From positions 1,116,001-1,180,000 of the forward strand of contig NZ_CP077079.1 in the NCBI RefSeq assembly GCF_019139815.1: DNA of 64,000 nucleotides, written 5' to 3'. The DNA is from Pseudomonas asgharzadehiana. GTDB taxonomy: Bacteria > Pseudomonadota > Gammaproteobacteria > Pseudomonadales > Pseudomonadaceae. The notes beneath the pieces are model-generated. The model was given only the letters and a program-made list of their open reading frames with translations, made no database searches and was not told the origin of the DNA. This document shows, one piece after another, positions 27,941-40,035 of this stretch; within the stretch, counting starts at the first letter, position 1, and every line of letters begins with the position of its first letter. The position numbers and the translations under genes were made by a program.

Positions 27941-29398
27941 ATGAGTGAAGAGATTCTGATCAATATCACGCCGATGGAATCGCGCGTGGCGGTGGTAGAG
28001 AACGGTGTTTTGCAGGAAGTACACGTCGAGCGCACCCAGAAGCGCGGGATCGTTGGCAATATCTACAAAGGCAAGGTAGTGCGCGTGCTGCCGGGGATGC
28101 AGGCGGCATTCGTCGACATCGGCCTGGACCGTGCCGCGTTTATCCATGCTTCGGAAATCTCCCTGCGTGAAGGCCCGGCGGTCGAAAGTATCAGCGCCCT
28201 GGTGCATGAAGGGCAGAGCCTGGTGGTGCAAGTCACCAAGGACCCCATCGGTTCCAAGGGCGCGCGCCTGACCACGCAACTGTCGATTCCTTCGCGTTAT
28301 CTGGTGTACATGCCGCGTACCGCCCACGTCGGTATCTCCCTCAAGATCGAGGATGAAGGCGAGCGCGAACGCCTGAAGAAGGTGGTCAGCGACTGCGTGG
28401 CCGCCGAAGGCATCAAGGAGGCCGGCGGTTTTATCCTGCGTACCGCCGCGGAAGGCGCCGGGGCCGATGAGATTCTGATGGACATCCGTTACCTGCGACG
28501 GCTGTGGGATCAGATCGGCGCCCAGATCAAGACCATCGGCGCGCCGAGTGTCATTTATGAAGACCTGGGCCTGGCCTTGCGCACGCTGCGCGACCTGGTC
28601 AGCCCCAAGATTGAGAAAATTCGCATCGACTCGCGGGAAACCTTCCAGCGCACCACGCAATTTGTTGCCGAGCTGATGCCGGAAATTGCCGACCGCCTGG
28701 AACACTATCCTGGTGAGCGGCCGATCTTCGACCTATACGGCGTCGAAGATGAAATCCAGAAGGCCCTGGAGCGCAAGGTGCCGCTCAAGTCCGGTGGCTA
28801 TCTGGTGGTGGACCCGGCGGAAGCCATGACCACCATCGACGTCAACACCGGCGCTTTTGTCGGCCATCGCAACCTCGAAGAGACCATCTTCAAGACCAAC
28901 CTCGAAGCGGCCACCGCGATTGCGCGCCAACTGCGCCTGCGCAACCTGGGCGGCATCATCATCATCGACTTCATCGACATGGAAGACGAAGAGCACCAGC
29001 GCCAGGTGCTGCGCACGCTCGAGAAACAACTGGAACGCGATCACGCCAAGACCAACATCATCGGTATTACCGAGCTGGGACTGGTGCAAATGACCCGCAA
29101 ACGTACCCGCGAAAGCCTGGAGCAGGTGCTGTGCGAGCCGTGCAGCAGTTGCCAGGGGCGCGGTAAGTTGAAAACTCCGGAAACGGTTTGCTACGAGATT
29201 TTCCGGGAAATCTTACGAGAGGCGCGGGCCTACCAGGCCGAAGGTTATAGAGTGCTTGCCAACCAGAAAGTGGTCGACCGCCTGCTGGATGAAGAGTCCG
29301 GTAACGTTGCCGAGTTGGAGGGATTTATCGGGCGCACGATTCGCTTCCAGGTAGAAACCATGTATTCCCAGGAACAATACGACGTGGTGCTGCTCTGA
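27941..29398 (+). CDS. rng: Ribonuclease G
   Basis: This 485-residue endoribonuclease trims the 5' end of 16S rRNA and acts in mRNA decay. The S1 RNA-binding domain lies at about 35-125 (GNIYKGKVVRVLPGMQAAFVDIG). The catalytic Asp residues lie in TTIDVNTGAF and IIIDFIDM, and the zinc-link CEPC is near residue 404. It is RNase G rather than RNase E because it lacks the long C-terminal scaffold. The ATG at 27941 gives the usual length; the frame is open upstream without another good start. Confidence 0.97.
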   Translation: MSEEILINITPMESRVAVVENGVLQEVHVERTQKRGIVGNIYKGKVVRVLPGMQAAFVDIGLDRAAFIHASEISLREGPAVESISALVHEGQSLVVQVTKDPIGSKGARLTTQLSIPSRYLVYMPRTAHVGISLKIEDEGERERLKKVVSDCVAAEGIKEAGGFILRTAAEGAGADEILMDIRYLRRLWDQIGAQIKTIGAPSVIYEDLGLALRTLRDLVSPKIEKIRIDSRETFQRTTQFVAELMPEIADRLEHYPGERPIFDLYGVEDEIQKALERKVPLKSGGYLVVDPAEAMTTIDVNTGAFVGHRNLEETIFKTNLEAATAIARQLRLRNLGGIIIIDFIDMEDEEHQRQVLRTLEKQLERDHAKTNIIGITELGLVQMTRKRTRESLEQVLCEPCSSCQGRGKLKTPETVCYEIFREILREARAYQAEGYRVLANQKVVDRLLDEESGNVAELEGFIGRTIRFQVETMYSQEQYDVVLL

Positions 29399-29473
29399 TC
29401 CCCATTCGCTTGCCTTTTTTGATCCCGGCAGACCTTGTCTGCCGCCTGCCTACTGCCTTGAGGGTCGCCTGAC

Positions 29474-32400
29474 ATGGAGCGTCTGACACGCTTTTTTGCC
29501 GCTTTGACCCGTTGGGGCTTGGGCCTGTGCGCCTTGCTGCTGGTTTTGGCGGCGGTGTACGTGAGCCTGGGGCGTGAGTTGACACCGCTTGTTGCCGAAT
29601 ACCGAGCGCAGGTCGAGGCCAAGGCCCAGGCCGCGGTCGGCATGCCGATGCACATCGGCATGCTTGAAGGGCGCTGGAGCGGTTTCGCACCGGTGCTGCT
29701 GGCCCGCGATGTGATGGTGGGCGAAGGCAGCAATGCCTTGCGCCTGGATCAGGTGGAAGTGGTGCCGGATATCTGGGCCAGCCTGATGGCGCGTGAAGTG
29801 CGCCTGGCTCACTTGCAAGTCAGTGGCCTGCAACTGAGTGCCAAGGAAGACAGGGACGGCCATTGGGCACTGCAAGGCCTGCCGATGCAGGACGACCAAC
29901 CGCTGGACCCGCAGCAACTGCTCACGCGCCTGCAGAGGGTCAAGCGCGTGTCGCTGCTCGACAGCCAGGTCACCTTGCAACCGCTCGACCAATCGCCCCT
30001 CACCCTTACCTATGTGGGCTTTAGCCTGCATACCGGCATCACCCGCCAACGTCTCGACGCGCGCCTGACCCTGCCCGACGGCCAGCCCCTGGCTGTCAGC
30101 CTGCGCAGCCGCATACGTGCCAGTCAATGGAAAGACGCCGAAGTCCAGGCCTACCTCAGCCTGCCGCAGAGCGATTGGGCCAAGTGGATTCCGAGCAAGC
30201 TGACCCAGCAGTGGAAGCTCACGCAGTTCAAGGCCGGCGGGGAGTTCTGGCTGAACTGGGGCAAAGGCGCCGTGCAAAGCGCGGTGGTGCGCCTCAACTC
30301 GCCGCAGGTCAAGGGCAGTTACGCCGAGCGCAAGCCGGTGCACATCGAAAACCTCGCCCTTACCGCCTACCTGCAACGCAGTGATAGCGGCATGAAAGTG
30401 CTGTTTGATTCGTTGGCGATGAACCTGGGCGATACCCGTTGGGAATCGCGCCTGCAATTGCAGCAGAGCCTGGCGACCGACAAGGGCCAGGAGGTCTGGA
30501 AACTGCAGGCTGACCGCCTCGACCTGACACCGATCACGCCGCTGCTCAACGCTCTGGCGCCATTGCCGGAAGGCTTCGCCAAAACCGTCGAACATCTCAA
30601 GGCCACTGGCCTGCTGCGTAATGTGCTGGTGGATTTTCGTCCCCAGGACACTACCGATCAAAAAGTCAGTTTTGCCGCCAACCTGGAACGGGTGGGCTTT
30701 GATGCCTACTTTGGCGCGCCGGCCGCACGCAATGTATCCGGTAGCATCAGCGGCGACCTGGGCCATGGCGAACTGCGCATGGACAGCAAGGATTTCTCCC
30801 TGCACCTCGACCCGATCTTCGCCAAGCCCTGGCAATACCTGCAGGCCAATGCGCGGCTGACCTGGAAGCTCGATAAGCAAGGCTTCACCCTGATCGCCCC
30901 TTATATCAAGGTGCTGGGTGAAGAGGGCAAGATTGCCGCCGACTTCCTTATTCGCCTCAATTTCGACCATAACCAGGAAGACTATATGGACCTGCGGGTC
31001 GGCCTGGTCGATGGCGATGGGCGCTTCACCCCCAAATACCTCCCCGCAGTGCTGAGCCCCGCATTGGATGAGTGGCTGCGCACCGCGATTCTCAAGGGCG
31101 CGGTAGACCAGGGGTTCTTCCAGTATCAGGGCTCGCTGAGCCATGGTGCGCTGCCGGCCTCGCGCAATATCAGCCTGTTCTTCAAGGTGCATGACGCCGA
31201 GTTGGCGTTCCAGCCGGGCTGGCCCCATGTGAGCAAGGTTGATGGCGAGGTGTTTGTCGAGGAGAGCGGCGTCCGCATTCTGGCCGACAAAGGCCAGTTG
31301 CTCGACACCCAGGTCAAGGACATCTACGTCAATATTCCCCACGCTCTGCCCGGCAAGGACAGCCATTTACTGCTGACCGGGGCGTTTGCCGGCGGCCTGG
31401 GTGATGGCCTGAAAATTCTTCAAGAGGCGCCGATCGGCACCGCTTCGACCTTTGCCGGTTGGAAGGGCGAGGGCGACCTGCAAGGCAAGCTGGACCTGGA
31501 TATTCCGTTGGCCAAAGGCACTGAGCCCAAGATCGTGGTGGACTTCCAGACCGATAAGGCACGGCTGCAATTGGCGGAACCCACCCTGGACCTGACGCAG
31601 CTCAAGGGCGATTTCCGTTTTGACAGCACCAAGGGCCTGAGTGGCGAAAAAATTACCGCCCAGGCGTTTGACCGGCCTATCACCGCGCAGATTTTTGCCG
31701 ATGGCAAGCCGGGCAATATCAGTACCCGTGTCGCAGCCAAAGGGCAGGTCACGGTCAAGCGACTGATGGACTGGCTAAAAATAACTCAGCCGCTGCCGGT
31801 GTCCGGCGACATTCCGTACCAGTTACAACTGAACCTGGACGGTGCCGACAGCCAGTTGATGATCAGTTCCAACCTCAAGGGCGTTGCGCTGGACCTGCCG
31901 GCGCCGTTCGGCATGCCGGCCAGCCAGGGGCGTGACAGCGTCTTTCGCATGACCTTGCAAGGCGCCGAGCGCCGGTATTGGTTCGATTATGGTGAACTGG
32001 CGAACTTCACCTTCGCCGCGCCGCCGGACAAATTCAATGAGGGCCGTGGCGAGTTGTTCCTCGGCGATGGCGACGCAGTACTGCCGGGCGCCAAGGGTTT
32101 GCGCATTCGGGGCGTGCTGTCGGAGCTGGACATCGATCCGTGGAGAAAGCTGGTCAACCAATACGCCGGCAACGATCCGGGCGGCAGCGCCAAGCAACTG
32201 TTGAGCAGTGCCGATTTCAAGATTGGCAAGCTCACGGGTTTAGGCACCCAGTTCGATCAGGTCAATTTGCAACTCGATCGCAAAGCCGCGGCGTGGGGCC
32301 TGCAGTTCGACAGTCAGCAGGCCAAGGGGCGCGTGAACCTGCCGGATGCCAAGGGCGCACCGATTGCGATCAACCTGCAATACGTAAAACTGCCGGCAGT

Positions 32401-33289
32401 GGACCCTTCCGTACAGGCGGATGAAAATGCGCCGGACCCACTGGCGAGCATCGACCCCAAGGATATTCCAGCGCTGGATATCGCTATTGACCAGCTGTTC
32501 CAGGGCCCGGACCTGGTGGGCGCCTGGTCGCTGAAGATTCGACCTACCGCCAAGGGCCTGGCCTTCAACGATCTGGACCTGGGCCTCAAGGGCATGCTGC
32601 TCAAGGGGGCCGGAGGATGGGAAGGCGCACAGGGCGACAGCGGCAGTTGGTACAAGGGGCGCCTGGACGGCAAGAACATCGGCGACGTGCTCAAGGGTTG
32701 GGGCTATGCGCCAACGGTAACCAGCGAGGACTTCCATCTGGATGTGGATGGGCGTTGGCCGGGTTCGCCGGCCTGGGTCGGGCCAAAACGCTTCTCCGGC
32801 AGCCTGGATGCAACCTTTCGCAAGGGCCAGTTCGTTGAAGTGGAAGGCGGTGCGCAGGCGCTGCGGGTTTTCGGCCTGCTCAACTTCAACTCCATCGGGC
32901 GCAGACTGCGCCTGGACTTTTCGGACCTGCTTGGCAAAGGCTTGAGCTATGACCGGGTCAAAGGGTTGTTGGCCGCGAGCAATGGTGTGTTCGTGACCCG
33001 CGAACCGATCACATTGACCGGCCCGTCGAGCAACCTGGAGCTCAACGGCACCCTGGACCTTGTGGCTGACCGCGTGGATGCCAAGCTGTTGGTGACGTTG
33101 CCGGTGACCAACAACTTGCCGATCGCGGCGCTGATCGTCGGCGCACCGGCCATTGGCGGTGCATTGTTCCTGATCGACAAGCTGATCGGCGACCGGGTTT
33201 CGCGTTTTGCCAGCGTGCAATACAAAGTGGAAGGGCCGTGGAAGGACCCGAAAATCAGCTTCGACAAACCATTTGAAAAACCAAACTGA
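29474..33289 (+). CDS. yhdP: YhdP family protein (AsmA-like intermembrane lipid transport)
   Basis: This very long protein (1271 residues) has a single N-terminal membrane helix (about 15-35) followed by repetitive beta-rich sequence of the AsmA/DUF3971 type. It ends in an AsmA-like C-terminal region (about 1050-1260). In E. coli YhdP, TamB and YdbH form bridge-like conduits for phospholipids from the inner to the outer membrane. The location after rng is conserved. The mla genes further along the window work in the opposite direction. Confidence 0.93.
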   Translation: MERLTRFFAALTRWGLGLCALLLVLAAVYVSLGRELTPLVAEYRAQVEAKAQAAVGMPMHIGMLEGRWSGFAPVLLARDVMVGEGSNALRLDQVEVVPDIWASLMAREVRLAHLQVSGLQLSAKEDRDGHWALQGLPMQDDQPLDPQQLLTRLQRVKRVSLLDSQVTLQPLDQSPLTLTYVGFSLHTGITRQRLDARLTLPDGQPLAVSLRSRIRASQWKDAEVQAYLSLPQSDWAKWIPSKLTQQWKLTQFKAGGEFWLNWGKGAVQSAVVRLNSPQVKGSYAERKPVHIENLALTAYLQRSDSGMKVLFDSLAMNLGDTRWESRLQLQQSLATDKGQEVWKLQADRLDLTPITPLLNALAPLPEGFAKTVEHLKATGLLRNVLVDFRPQDTTDQKVSFAANLERVGFDAYFGAPAARNVSGSISGDLGHGELRMDSKDFSLHLDPIFAKPWQYLQANARLTWKLDKQGFTLIAPYIKVLGEEGKIAADFLIRLNFDHNQEDYMDLRVGLVDGDGRFTPKYLPAVLSPALDEWLRTAILKGAVDQGFFQYQGSLSHGALPASRNISLFFKVHDAELAFQPGWPHVSKVDGEVFVEESGVRILADKGQLLDTQVKDIYVNIPHALPGKDSHLLLTGAFAGGLGDGLKILQEAPIGTASTFAGWKGEGDLQGKLDLDIPLAKGTEPKIVVDFQTDKARLQLAEPTLDLTQLKGDFRFDSTKGLSGEKITAQAFDRPITAQIFADGKPGNISTRVAAKGQVTVKRLMDWLKITQPLPVSGDIPYQLQLNLDGADSQLMISSNLKGVALDLPAPFGMPASQGRDSVFRMTLQGAERRYWFDYGELANFTFAAPPDKFNEGRGELFLGDGDAVLPGAKGLRIRGVLSELDIDPWRKLVNQYAGNDPGGSAKQLLSSADFKIGKLTGLGTQFDQVNLQLDRKAAAWGLQFDSQQAKGRVNLPDAKGAPIAINLQYVKLPAVDPSVQADENAPDPLASIDPKDIPALDIAIDQLFQGPDLVGAWSLKIRPTAKGLAFNDLDLGLKGMLLKGAGGWEGAQGDSGSWYKGRLDGKNIGDVLKGWGYAPTVTSEDFHLDVDGRWPGSPAWVGPKRFSGSLDATFRKGQFVEVEGGAQALRVFGLLNFNSIGRRLRLDFSDLLGKGLSYDRVKGLLAASNGVFVTREPITLTGPSSNLELNGTLDLVADRVDAKLLVTLPVTNNLPIAALIVGAPAIGGALFLIDKLIGDRVSRFASVQYKVEGPWKDPKISFDKPFEKPN

Positions 33290-33337
33290 GGGTCTGTGGA
33301 GTAGCATGGCCGCATGCCCATTACGGAGTGTCGGCCC

Positions 33338-34186
33338 ATGTCCTTTGCGGTAATTCAAATGGTCAGCCAGAGCGATGTACTGGCCAACCTGGCCCAGGCC
33401 CGGCGTTTGCTGGAACAAGCGGCGGCCGGCGGTGCGAAGCTTGCGGTGCTGCCGGAAAACTTCGCCGCCATGGGCCGTCGCGATGTGGCGGATATCGGTC
33501 GTGCCGAAGCGCTGGGTGAAGGTCCGATACTGCCCTGGTTGAAACAGACCGCCCGCGACCTCACCTTATGGATAGTGGCTGGCACATTGCCGTTGCCGCC
33601 CAGGGATCAACCGCACGCCAAGCCCAATGCCTGTTCGCTGCTGATCGATGATCGCGGCGAAATCGTTGCCCGTTACGACAAGCTGCATTTGTTTGATGTG
33701 GATGTGGCGGACGCTCGGGGTCGCTATCGCGAATCCGATGACTATGCTTTCGGAAGCCATGTGGTGGTGGCGGATACGCCGGTCGGTCGCCTGGGCATGA
33801 CGGTGTGTTACGACCTGCGCTTCCCCGAGTTGTACAGCGAGTTGCGTGCGGCGGGGGCTGAACTGATTTCCGCGCCCTCGGCCTTTACCGCCGTGACCGG
33901 AGCGGCGCATTGGGATGTGCTTATCCGCGCCCGCGCCATCGAAACCCAGTGCTATTTGCTGGCGGCAGCCCAGGGCGGTGTGCATCCGGGGCCACGGGAA
34001 ACCTATGGCCATGCGGCGATTGTCGATCCGTGGGGGCGTGTGTTGTCTCAACAGGATCAAGGCGAAGCGGTGTTGTTGGCCGCGCGCGATAGCAGTGAAC
34101 AAGCGTCGATACGGGCGCGCATGCCGGTGGTCAACCATCGGCGCTTTTTCTCGCAGGGCGCGCAGCGGCCTGCCTCGCAACGATGA
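33338..34186 (+). CDS. Carbon-nitrogen hydrolase (nitrilase superfamily)
   Basis: This protein of about 282 residues has the nitrilase catalytic triad: Glu in [10 protein letters not shown], Lys in [10 protein letters not shown] and Cys in [11 protein letters not shown]. It resembles the bacterial Nit1/Nit2-like amidases that repair deaminated glutathione, but the substrate is not proven. The ATG at 33338 follows GGAG by nine bases; an in-frame ATG at 33314 has no good site. It is followed by tldD. Confidence 0.92.
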   Translation: MSFAVIQMVSQSDVLANLAQARRLLEQAAAGGAKLAVLPENFAAMGRRDVADIGRAEALGEGPILPWLKQTARDLTLWIVAGTLPLPPRDQPHAKPNACSLLIDDRGEIVARYDKLHLFDVDVADARGRYRESDDYAFGSHVVVADTPVGRLGMTVCYDLRFPELYSELRAAGAELISAPSAFTAVTGAAHWDVLIRARAIETQCYLLAAAQGGVHPGPRETYGHAAIVDPWGRVLSQQDQGEAVLLAARDSSEQASIRARMPVVNHRRFFSQGAQRPASQR

Positions 34187-34202
34187 ATTTAAGGCCAAAC
34201 CT

Positions 34203-35645
34203 ATGAGCGAGTTGTTGTCCTCAGTCAGTGAACACCTCCTGGCACCCGGTGGCGTGACCATCGAAAGTTTGCAAACCGTGCTGGGTGATCTCGCCGGGCC
34301 GGGTATCGACGCGGCAGACCTGTATTTCCAAGGGCAGATCTCCGAGTCCTGGGCGCTGGAAGATGGCATCGTCAAGGAAGGCAGTTTTAATCTCGACCAG
34401 GGCGTCGGTGTGCGGGCGCAATCCGGGGAAAAAACCGGTTTTGCCTACAGCAACGCGATCACCCTGGAGGCCTTGGGCCTGGCCGCTCGTGCGGCGCGCT
34501 CGATTTCCCGCGCCGGCCAAAACGGTACGGTGCAGGCGTTCAGCACCCAGGACGTGGCCCAGTTGTACGCGCCGGATAACCCACTGGAAGTGATCAGCCG
34601 TGCGGAAAAGGTCGAGCTGCTAAAGCGTGTCGACGCGGCCACCCGCGCCCTGGACCCGCGTATCCAGCAGGTTACCGTGAGCATGGCGGGCGTATGGGAA
34701 CGCATCCTGGTGGCCTCGACCGATGGTGGCCTGGCGGCGGATGTTCGACCGTTGGTGCGCTTCAACGTCAGCGTGATCGTCGAACAGAACGGCCGCCGTG
34801 AGCGCGGTGGTCATGGTGGTGGCGGGCGAACCGACTACCGTTATTTCCTCGCCGAAGACCGCGCGATGGGCTATGCCCGTGAAGCGCTGCGTCAGGCGCT
34901 GGTGAACTTGGAAGCCATTCCGGCACCGGCGGGTACGTTGCCGGTGGTGTTGGGTTCGGGTTGGTCCGGCGTGTTGTTGCACGAAGCGGTGGGGCATGGC
35001 CTGGAAGGCGACTTCAACCGCAAGGGCAGCTCCGCCTATAGCGGGCGCATGGGCGAAATGGTTGCATCCAAGTTGTGCACCATCGTCGATGACGGCACCC
35101 TGGCCGGTCGTCGGGGCTCGCTGAGCGTGGACGACGAAGGCACACCCACCGAATGCACCACGTTGATCGAAAACGGTGTGCTCAAGGGCTACATGCAAGA
35201 CAAGCTCAATGCCCGCCTGATGGGCGTGGCGCGTACCGGTAACGGTCGCCGTGAGTCCTACGCCCATCTGCCGATGCCGCGTATGACCAATACCTACATG
35301 CTCGGCGGCGAAAGCGACCCGGCGGAAATCATCGCGTCGGTGAAGCGTGGCATCTATTGCGCCAACCTCGGCGGCGGCCAAGTGGACATCACCAGCGGCA
35401 AGTTCGTGTTTTCCACCAGCGAGGCGTACCTGATCGAAGACGGCAAGATTACCGCGCCGGTCAAAGGGGCAACGTTGATTGGCAACGGGCCGGAGGCCAT
35501 GAGCAAGGTGTCGATGGTCGGTAACGACCTGTCGCTGGACAGCGGCGTGGGCACCTGTGGGAAAGATGGGCAGTCGGTGCCGGTGGGTGTCGGCCAGCCA
35601 ACGCTGAAGATCGATGCAATCACCGTGGGTGGCACGGGATCGTAA
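34203..35645 (+). CDS. tldD: Metalloprotease TldD
   Basis: This 480-residue subunit of the TldD-TldE protease has the zinc motif HEAVGH near residue 260 followed by the [16 protein letters not shown] segment. The heterodimer degrades unfolded peptides and matures microcin B17 and the CcdA antitoxin in E. coli. Its partner pmbA (tldE) lies 0.7 kb downstream, after darP on the opposite strand. Confidence 0.97.
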   Translation: MSELLSSVSEHLLAPGGVTIESLQTVLGDLAGPGIDAADLYFQGQISESWALEDGIVKEGSFNLDQGVGVRAQSGEKTGFAYSNAITLEALGLAARAARSISRAGQNGTVQAFSTQDVAQLYAPDNPLEVISRAEKVELLKRVDAATRALDPRIQQVTVSMAGVWERILVASTDGGLAADVRPLVRFNVSVIVEQNGRRERGGHGGGGRTDYRYFLAEDRAMGYAREALRQALVNLEAIPAPAGTLPVVLGSGWSGVLLHEAVGHGLEGDFNRKGSSAYSGRMGEMVASKLCTIVDDGTLAGRRGSLSVDDEGTPTECTTLIENGVLKGYMQDKLNARLMGVARTGNGRRESYAHLPMPRMTNTYMLGGESDPAEIIASVKRGIYCANLGGGQVDITSGKFVFSTSEAYLIEDGKITAPVKGATLIGNGPEAMSKVSMVGNDLSLDSGVGTCGKDGQSVPVGVGQPTLKIDAITVGGTGS

Positions 35646-35690
35646 GCGGTGGAGCTTCGGGTGGCGAGGGCCGCCACCCGGGGAAAGGCA

Positions 35691-36212
35691 TCAACGCAGG
35701 CCGCGTTGAGTCTCGTCCAGCTCACGGATGTACTTGAAGATTTTACGGCTGGTGGCCGGCGCCTTGTTATGCGCCTGCTCGTGCTGGGCCTGACGGATGA
35801 GGGAGCGCAATTGCTGGCGGTCCGCGTCCGGGTAGTCCAGCACGAATTTTTCCAGCACCGCGTCATCGCCCGAAATCAGGCGGTCACGCCAACGCTCCAG
35901 GTTGTGGAAGCGTTCATTGTACTGGCGAGTGGAGGCATCGGTTTGATCGAGCAAGGCCAGAATGGCGTCAGTGTCCTGATCACGCATCAGCTTGCCGATA
36001 AACATGATGTGCCGTTTACGCGCGATATTCGCGGTGTGCTTGGGCGCGTCCGCAAGTGCCCGGCGCATTTCGTCGGTCAGCGGCAGTTTTGCAATCAAGT
36101 CTTTTTTGAGCGTTGTAAGGCGCTCGCCAAGGTCAACCAGAGCATGCAGCTCACGTTTGACCTGGGTTTTGCTTTTCTCCCCATCGAGGGAGTCGTCGTA
36201 AGAATCAACCAT
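35691..36212 (-). CDS. darP: Ribosome maturation factor DarP (YjgA, DUF615)
   Basis: This 173-residue, highly charged helical protein matches YjgA/DarP, which binds late 50S precursors and helps form the peptidyl transferase centre. The [18 protein letters not shown] and [27 protein letters not shown] segments are diagnostic. I chose the ATG at 36212 over a TTG five codons upstream. It lies antiparallel between tldD and pmbA, an order also seen in P. aeruginosa. Confidence 0.93.
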   Translation of the reverse strand: MVDSYDDSLDGEKSKTQVKRELHALVDLGERLTTLKKDLIAKLPLTDEMRRALADAPKHTANIARKRHIMFIGKLMRDQDTDAILALLDQTDASTRQYNERFHNLERWRDRLISGDDAVLEKFVLDYPDADRQQLRSLIRQAQHEQAHNKAPATSRKIFKYIRELDETQRGLR

Positions 36213-36320
36213 GGTGGCAGTCCGCAAAGAAACGCCGCCATGATAACCAGTCGGGGGCCGCTTGTCCGGCCCGGTCGCTCGATGGCCTTAACCGAAAGCA
36301 GAATTTGAGTGGAGAAAACC

Positions 36321-37667
36321 ATGAGTGCAGCCCAAAGCGTCGGCCCACAAGCGTTACCGGCCCTGCAGGAACAAGTCGAGCAGATCCTTGCCGAGGCCAA
36401 GCGCCAGGGGGCCAGTGCGTGTGAAGTCGCGGTGTCGCTGGAGCAGGGGTTGTCAACGTCGGTACGCCAGCGGGAAGTGGAAACCGTTGAGTTCAACCGT
36501 GACCAGGGGTTTGGCATCACCTTGTACGTGGGGCAGCGCAAAGGCTCAGCCAGTACCTCGGCCAGTGGCCTGGACGCGATTCGTGAGACCGTGGCCGCCG
36601 CGTTGGCCATCGCCAAGCACACCTCCGAGGACGAAAGCTCAGGCCTGGCCGACAAGGCGTTGATGGCCAAGGACTTGAAAGACTTTGATCTGTTCCACGC
36701 CTGGGACATCACGCCAGAGCAGGCCATTGAACAGGCACTGACCTGCGAAGCCGCCGCGTTCGATGCTGATGCCCGCATCAAGAACGCTGATGGCACCACA
36801 TTGAGCACCCATCAGGGTTGCCGCGTATACGGTAACAGCCATGGTTTTATCGGCGGTTATGCGTCCACCCGCCATAGCTTGAGCTGCGTCATGATCGCCG
36901 AGGCCAATGGCCAGATGCAGCGTGATTACTGGTATGACGTAAACCGCCAGGGTGAATTGCTGGCAGACCCTGTGAGTATTGGCCAGCGCGCCGCACAACG
37001 TGCCGCGAGTCGTTTGGGCGCACGCCCGGTGCCGACCTGTGAGGTGCCCGTGCTGTTTTCGGCGGAACTGGCCGGTGGGTTATTCGGCAGTTTCCTGGGG
37101 GCGATTTCCGGCGGCAACCTGTATCGCAAGTCGTCGTTTCTTGAGGGGGCAATTGGCCAGGAACTGTTTCCGCACTGGCTGACCATCGATGAGCGACCGC
37201 ACTTGATGCGCGCCATGGGCAGCGCGGCGTTCGATGGTGATGGCTTGGCGACCTATGCCAAACCGTTCGTCGAGAAGGGTGAGTTGGTGTCCTACGTGCT
37301 GGGCACCTACGCCGGCCGTAAACTTGGCCTGCCAAGTACTGCCAACTCGGGCGGCGTGCATAACCTGTTCGTAACTCATGGCGACGAAGACCAGGCGGCG
37401 CTGCTGCGGCGTATGGGGCGTGGCCTGCTGGTGACCGAATTGATGGGGCACGGCTTGAACATGGTTACCGGTGATTATTCCCGTGGCGCGGCGGGCTTTT
37501 GGGTGGAAAACGGTGAGATTCAATTCGCCGTCCAGGAAGTGACCATCGCCGGCAATATGCGCGACATGTTCAAACAAATCGTCGCGGTAGGTAATGACTT
37601 GGAATTGCGTAGCAATATTCGCACGGGTTCGGTACTAATCGAGCGGATGACCGTCGCGGGCAGCTGA
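36321..37667 (+). CDS. pmbA: Metalloprotease subunit TldE (PmbA)
   Basis: This 448-residue paralogue of TldD lacks the zinc-binding motif and pairs with TldD to form the active chamber. The C-terminal GHGLNMVTGDYSRGAAGFW block is characteristic. The ATG at 36321 follows GGAG by six bases; a GTG four codons earlier overlaps that site. A strong terminator follows. Confidence 0.96.
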   Translation: MSAAQSVGPQALPALQEQVEQILAEAKRQGASACEVAVSLEQGLSTSVRQREVETVEFNRDQGFGITLYVGQRKGSASTSASGLDAIRETVAAALAIAKHTSEDESSGLADKALMAKDLKDFDLFHAWDITPEQAIEQALTCEAAAFDADARIKNADGTTLSTHQGCRVYGNSHGFIGGYASTRHSLSCVMIAEANGQMQRDYWYDVNRQGELLADPVSIGQRAAQRAASRLGARPVPTCEVPVLFSAELAGGLFGSFLGAISGGNLYRKSSFLEGAIGQELFPHWLTIDERPHLMRAMGSAAFDGDGLATYAKPFVEKGELVSYVLGTYAGRKLGLPSTANSGGVHNLFVTHGDEDQAALLRRMGRGLLVTELMGHGLNMVTGDYSRGAAGFWVENGEIQFAVQEVTIAGNMRDMFKQIVAVGNDLELRSNIRTGSVLIERMTVAGS

Positions 37668-37689
37668 CCGACTCGTTCCACAAATAAGA

Positions 37690-37721
37690 AGCGCGCTATC
37701 CCCGGATAGCGCGCTTTTTTT
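37690..37721 (+). terminator. Rho-independent terminator after pmbA
   Basis: AAGCGCGCTATCC pairs with GGATAGCGCGCTT and is followed by a T-run, 23 bases after the pmbA stop codon. Confidence 0.93.
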
Positions 37722-37760
37722 ATGGGCGCAGGAAAAGTGGAAGACCATGTTGGCGTTGCT

Positions 37761-37798
37761 TTGATTCTCAATATCATTTAATAATAAATATCATTACC
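37761..37798 (+). promoter_or_regulatory. Fur box(es) upstream of fagA
   Basis: Read on the minus strand, 37779-37761 is AAATGATATTGAGAATCAA, which is close to the Fur consensus GATAATGAGAATCATTATC. A second, weaker Fur-like stretch (ATAAATATCATTA) follows at 37784-37796. The homologous P. aeruginosa operon is iron-repressed through Fur, so the same control is expected here. Confidence 0.8.
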
Positions 37799-37813
37799 GA
37801 ATGAGTGTGGATC

Positions 37814-38201
37814 ATGAGTTCTGTCCTGCATGAGGATCCGTACCTGGAAAGCTGGCGCTGGATGAGTCGTCAGATTCGCTGCGGCCTCGATCCCAATGAG
37901 CCTCGCCTGATCGAACATTACCTCAATGAGGGGCGATACCTGGCGTGCTGCACCGCGACTCATCCGTGGACGATCGCTGAAACCTCTTTCCGTCTGTTGA
38001 TCGACACCGCCAGCGATATCGCGTTGCCCTGGCATTGGCGCTCCATGTGCCTGGACCAGGCCTGGCGACCGCTGCGTGACCTGGAAAAACTCTCCCACTG
38101 TGCCTGCCGCCTCAAGCGCTGGCAGACCTTTGCCTGGCAATTGGCGACGTGCCAATTGCTGCCTTCGATTTCTCACTCCGACTTGGTGCAAGGATCTAAC
38201 G

Positions 38202-38209
<8 letters not shown>
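37814..38209 (+). CDS. fagA: FagA (Fur-associated gene A) protein
   Basis: This 131-residue protein of unknown biochemical function matches the first gene of the iron-regulated fagA-fumC-orfX-sodA operon of P. aeruginosa by position and composition. It is rich in Trp, Cys and Leu and mostly helical, with paired cysteines near residues 45 and 95, and has no signal peptide. I chose the ATG at 37814 over a GTG three codons earlier. The last eight bases overlap fumC, so translation is coupled. Confidence 0.85.
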
Positions 38210-39578
<1,369 letters not shown>

Positions 39579-39605
39579 CCACAGACCCTGCTTTGGAGGC
39601 TCACC

Positions 39606-40034
39606 ATGGAGCACTGGAAACGCACGATCGAACGCGCCAATCGCTGCTTTATGCGGGGCGAACTGGTGGACGCTCGCGAAGCCTATTTGCAGGCCCTGGC
39701 CCTGGCCCACGTGTTGTTCGAACGCTGGGCGGATGCTGACGAAGCAGTGGCAGCCTGTGTCATTTCCCATCACAACCTGGCGGACCTGCACCTGCGCCTC
39801 AACCAGCCGGAAGAAAGCGCCGAATACCTGTGTGCCATCCACCAGCGCCTGCTGCAGGCCATGCAGGACTTGCGCTTGAGCCCGCAATTACGCGAAGCAG
39901 CGCTGCGCCAGAGCAGCAAGACCTACGTCGAACTGTTGAATTTCATCAGCGATCACGGCGAGTACCCGCGTACCCATCGCCTGCTGGGCGGTACTGCGGC
40001 GCAGCCGAATACGCCTCAATACGGAGCACATTGA
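39606..40034 (+). CDS. OrfX of the fumC-sodA operon, hypothetical protein
   Basis: This 142-residue, mostly helical protein is conserved between fumC and sodA in Pseudomonas but has no known function. The N-terminal half looks tetratricopeptide-like ([17 protein letters not shown] helices, with [11 protein letters not shown] around 58-68). GGAGG precedes the ATG. Its TGA is one base before the sodA ATG, so SodA synthesis is probably coupled to it. A role in SOD or metal homeostasis is only suggested by context. Confidence 0.85.
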   Translation: MEHWKRTIERANRCFMRGELVDAREAYLQALALAHVLFERWADADEAVAACVISHHNLADLHLRLNQPEESAEYLCAIHQRLLQAMQDLRLSPQLREAALRQSSKTYVELLNFISDHGEYPRTHRLLGGTAAQPNTPQYGAH

Positions 40035-40035
40035 T

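Noticed and set aside
29450..31366. A 638-codon open frame on the minus strand opposite yhdP
   Set aside because: It is a shadow of yhdP in high-GC DNA; the yhdP frame is homologous to a known family along its length and the opposite frame has no recognisable domain.
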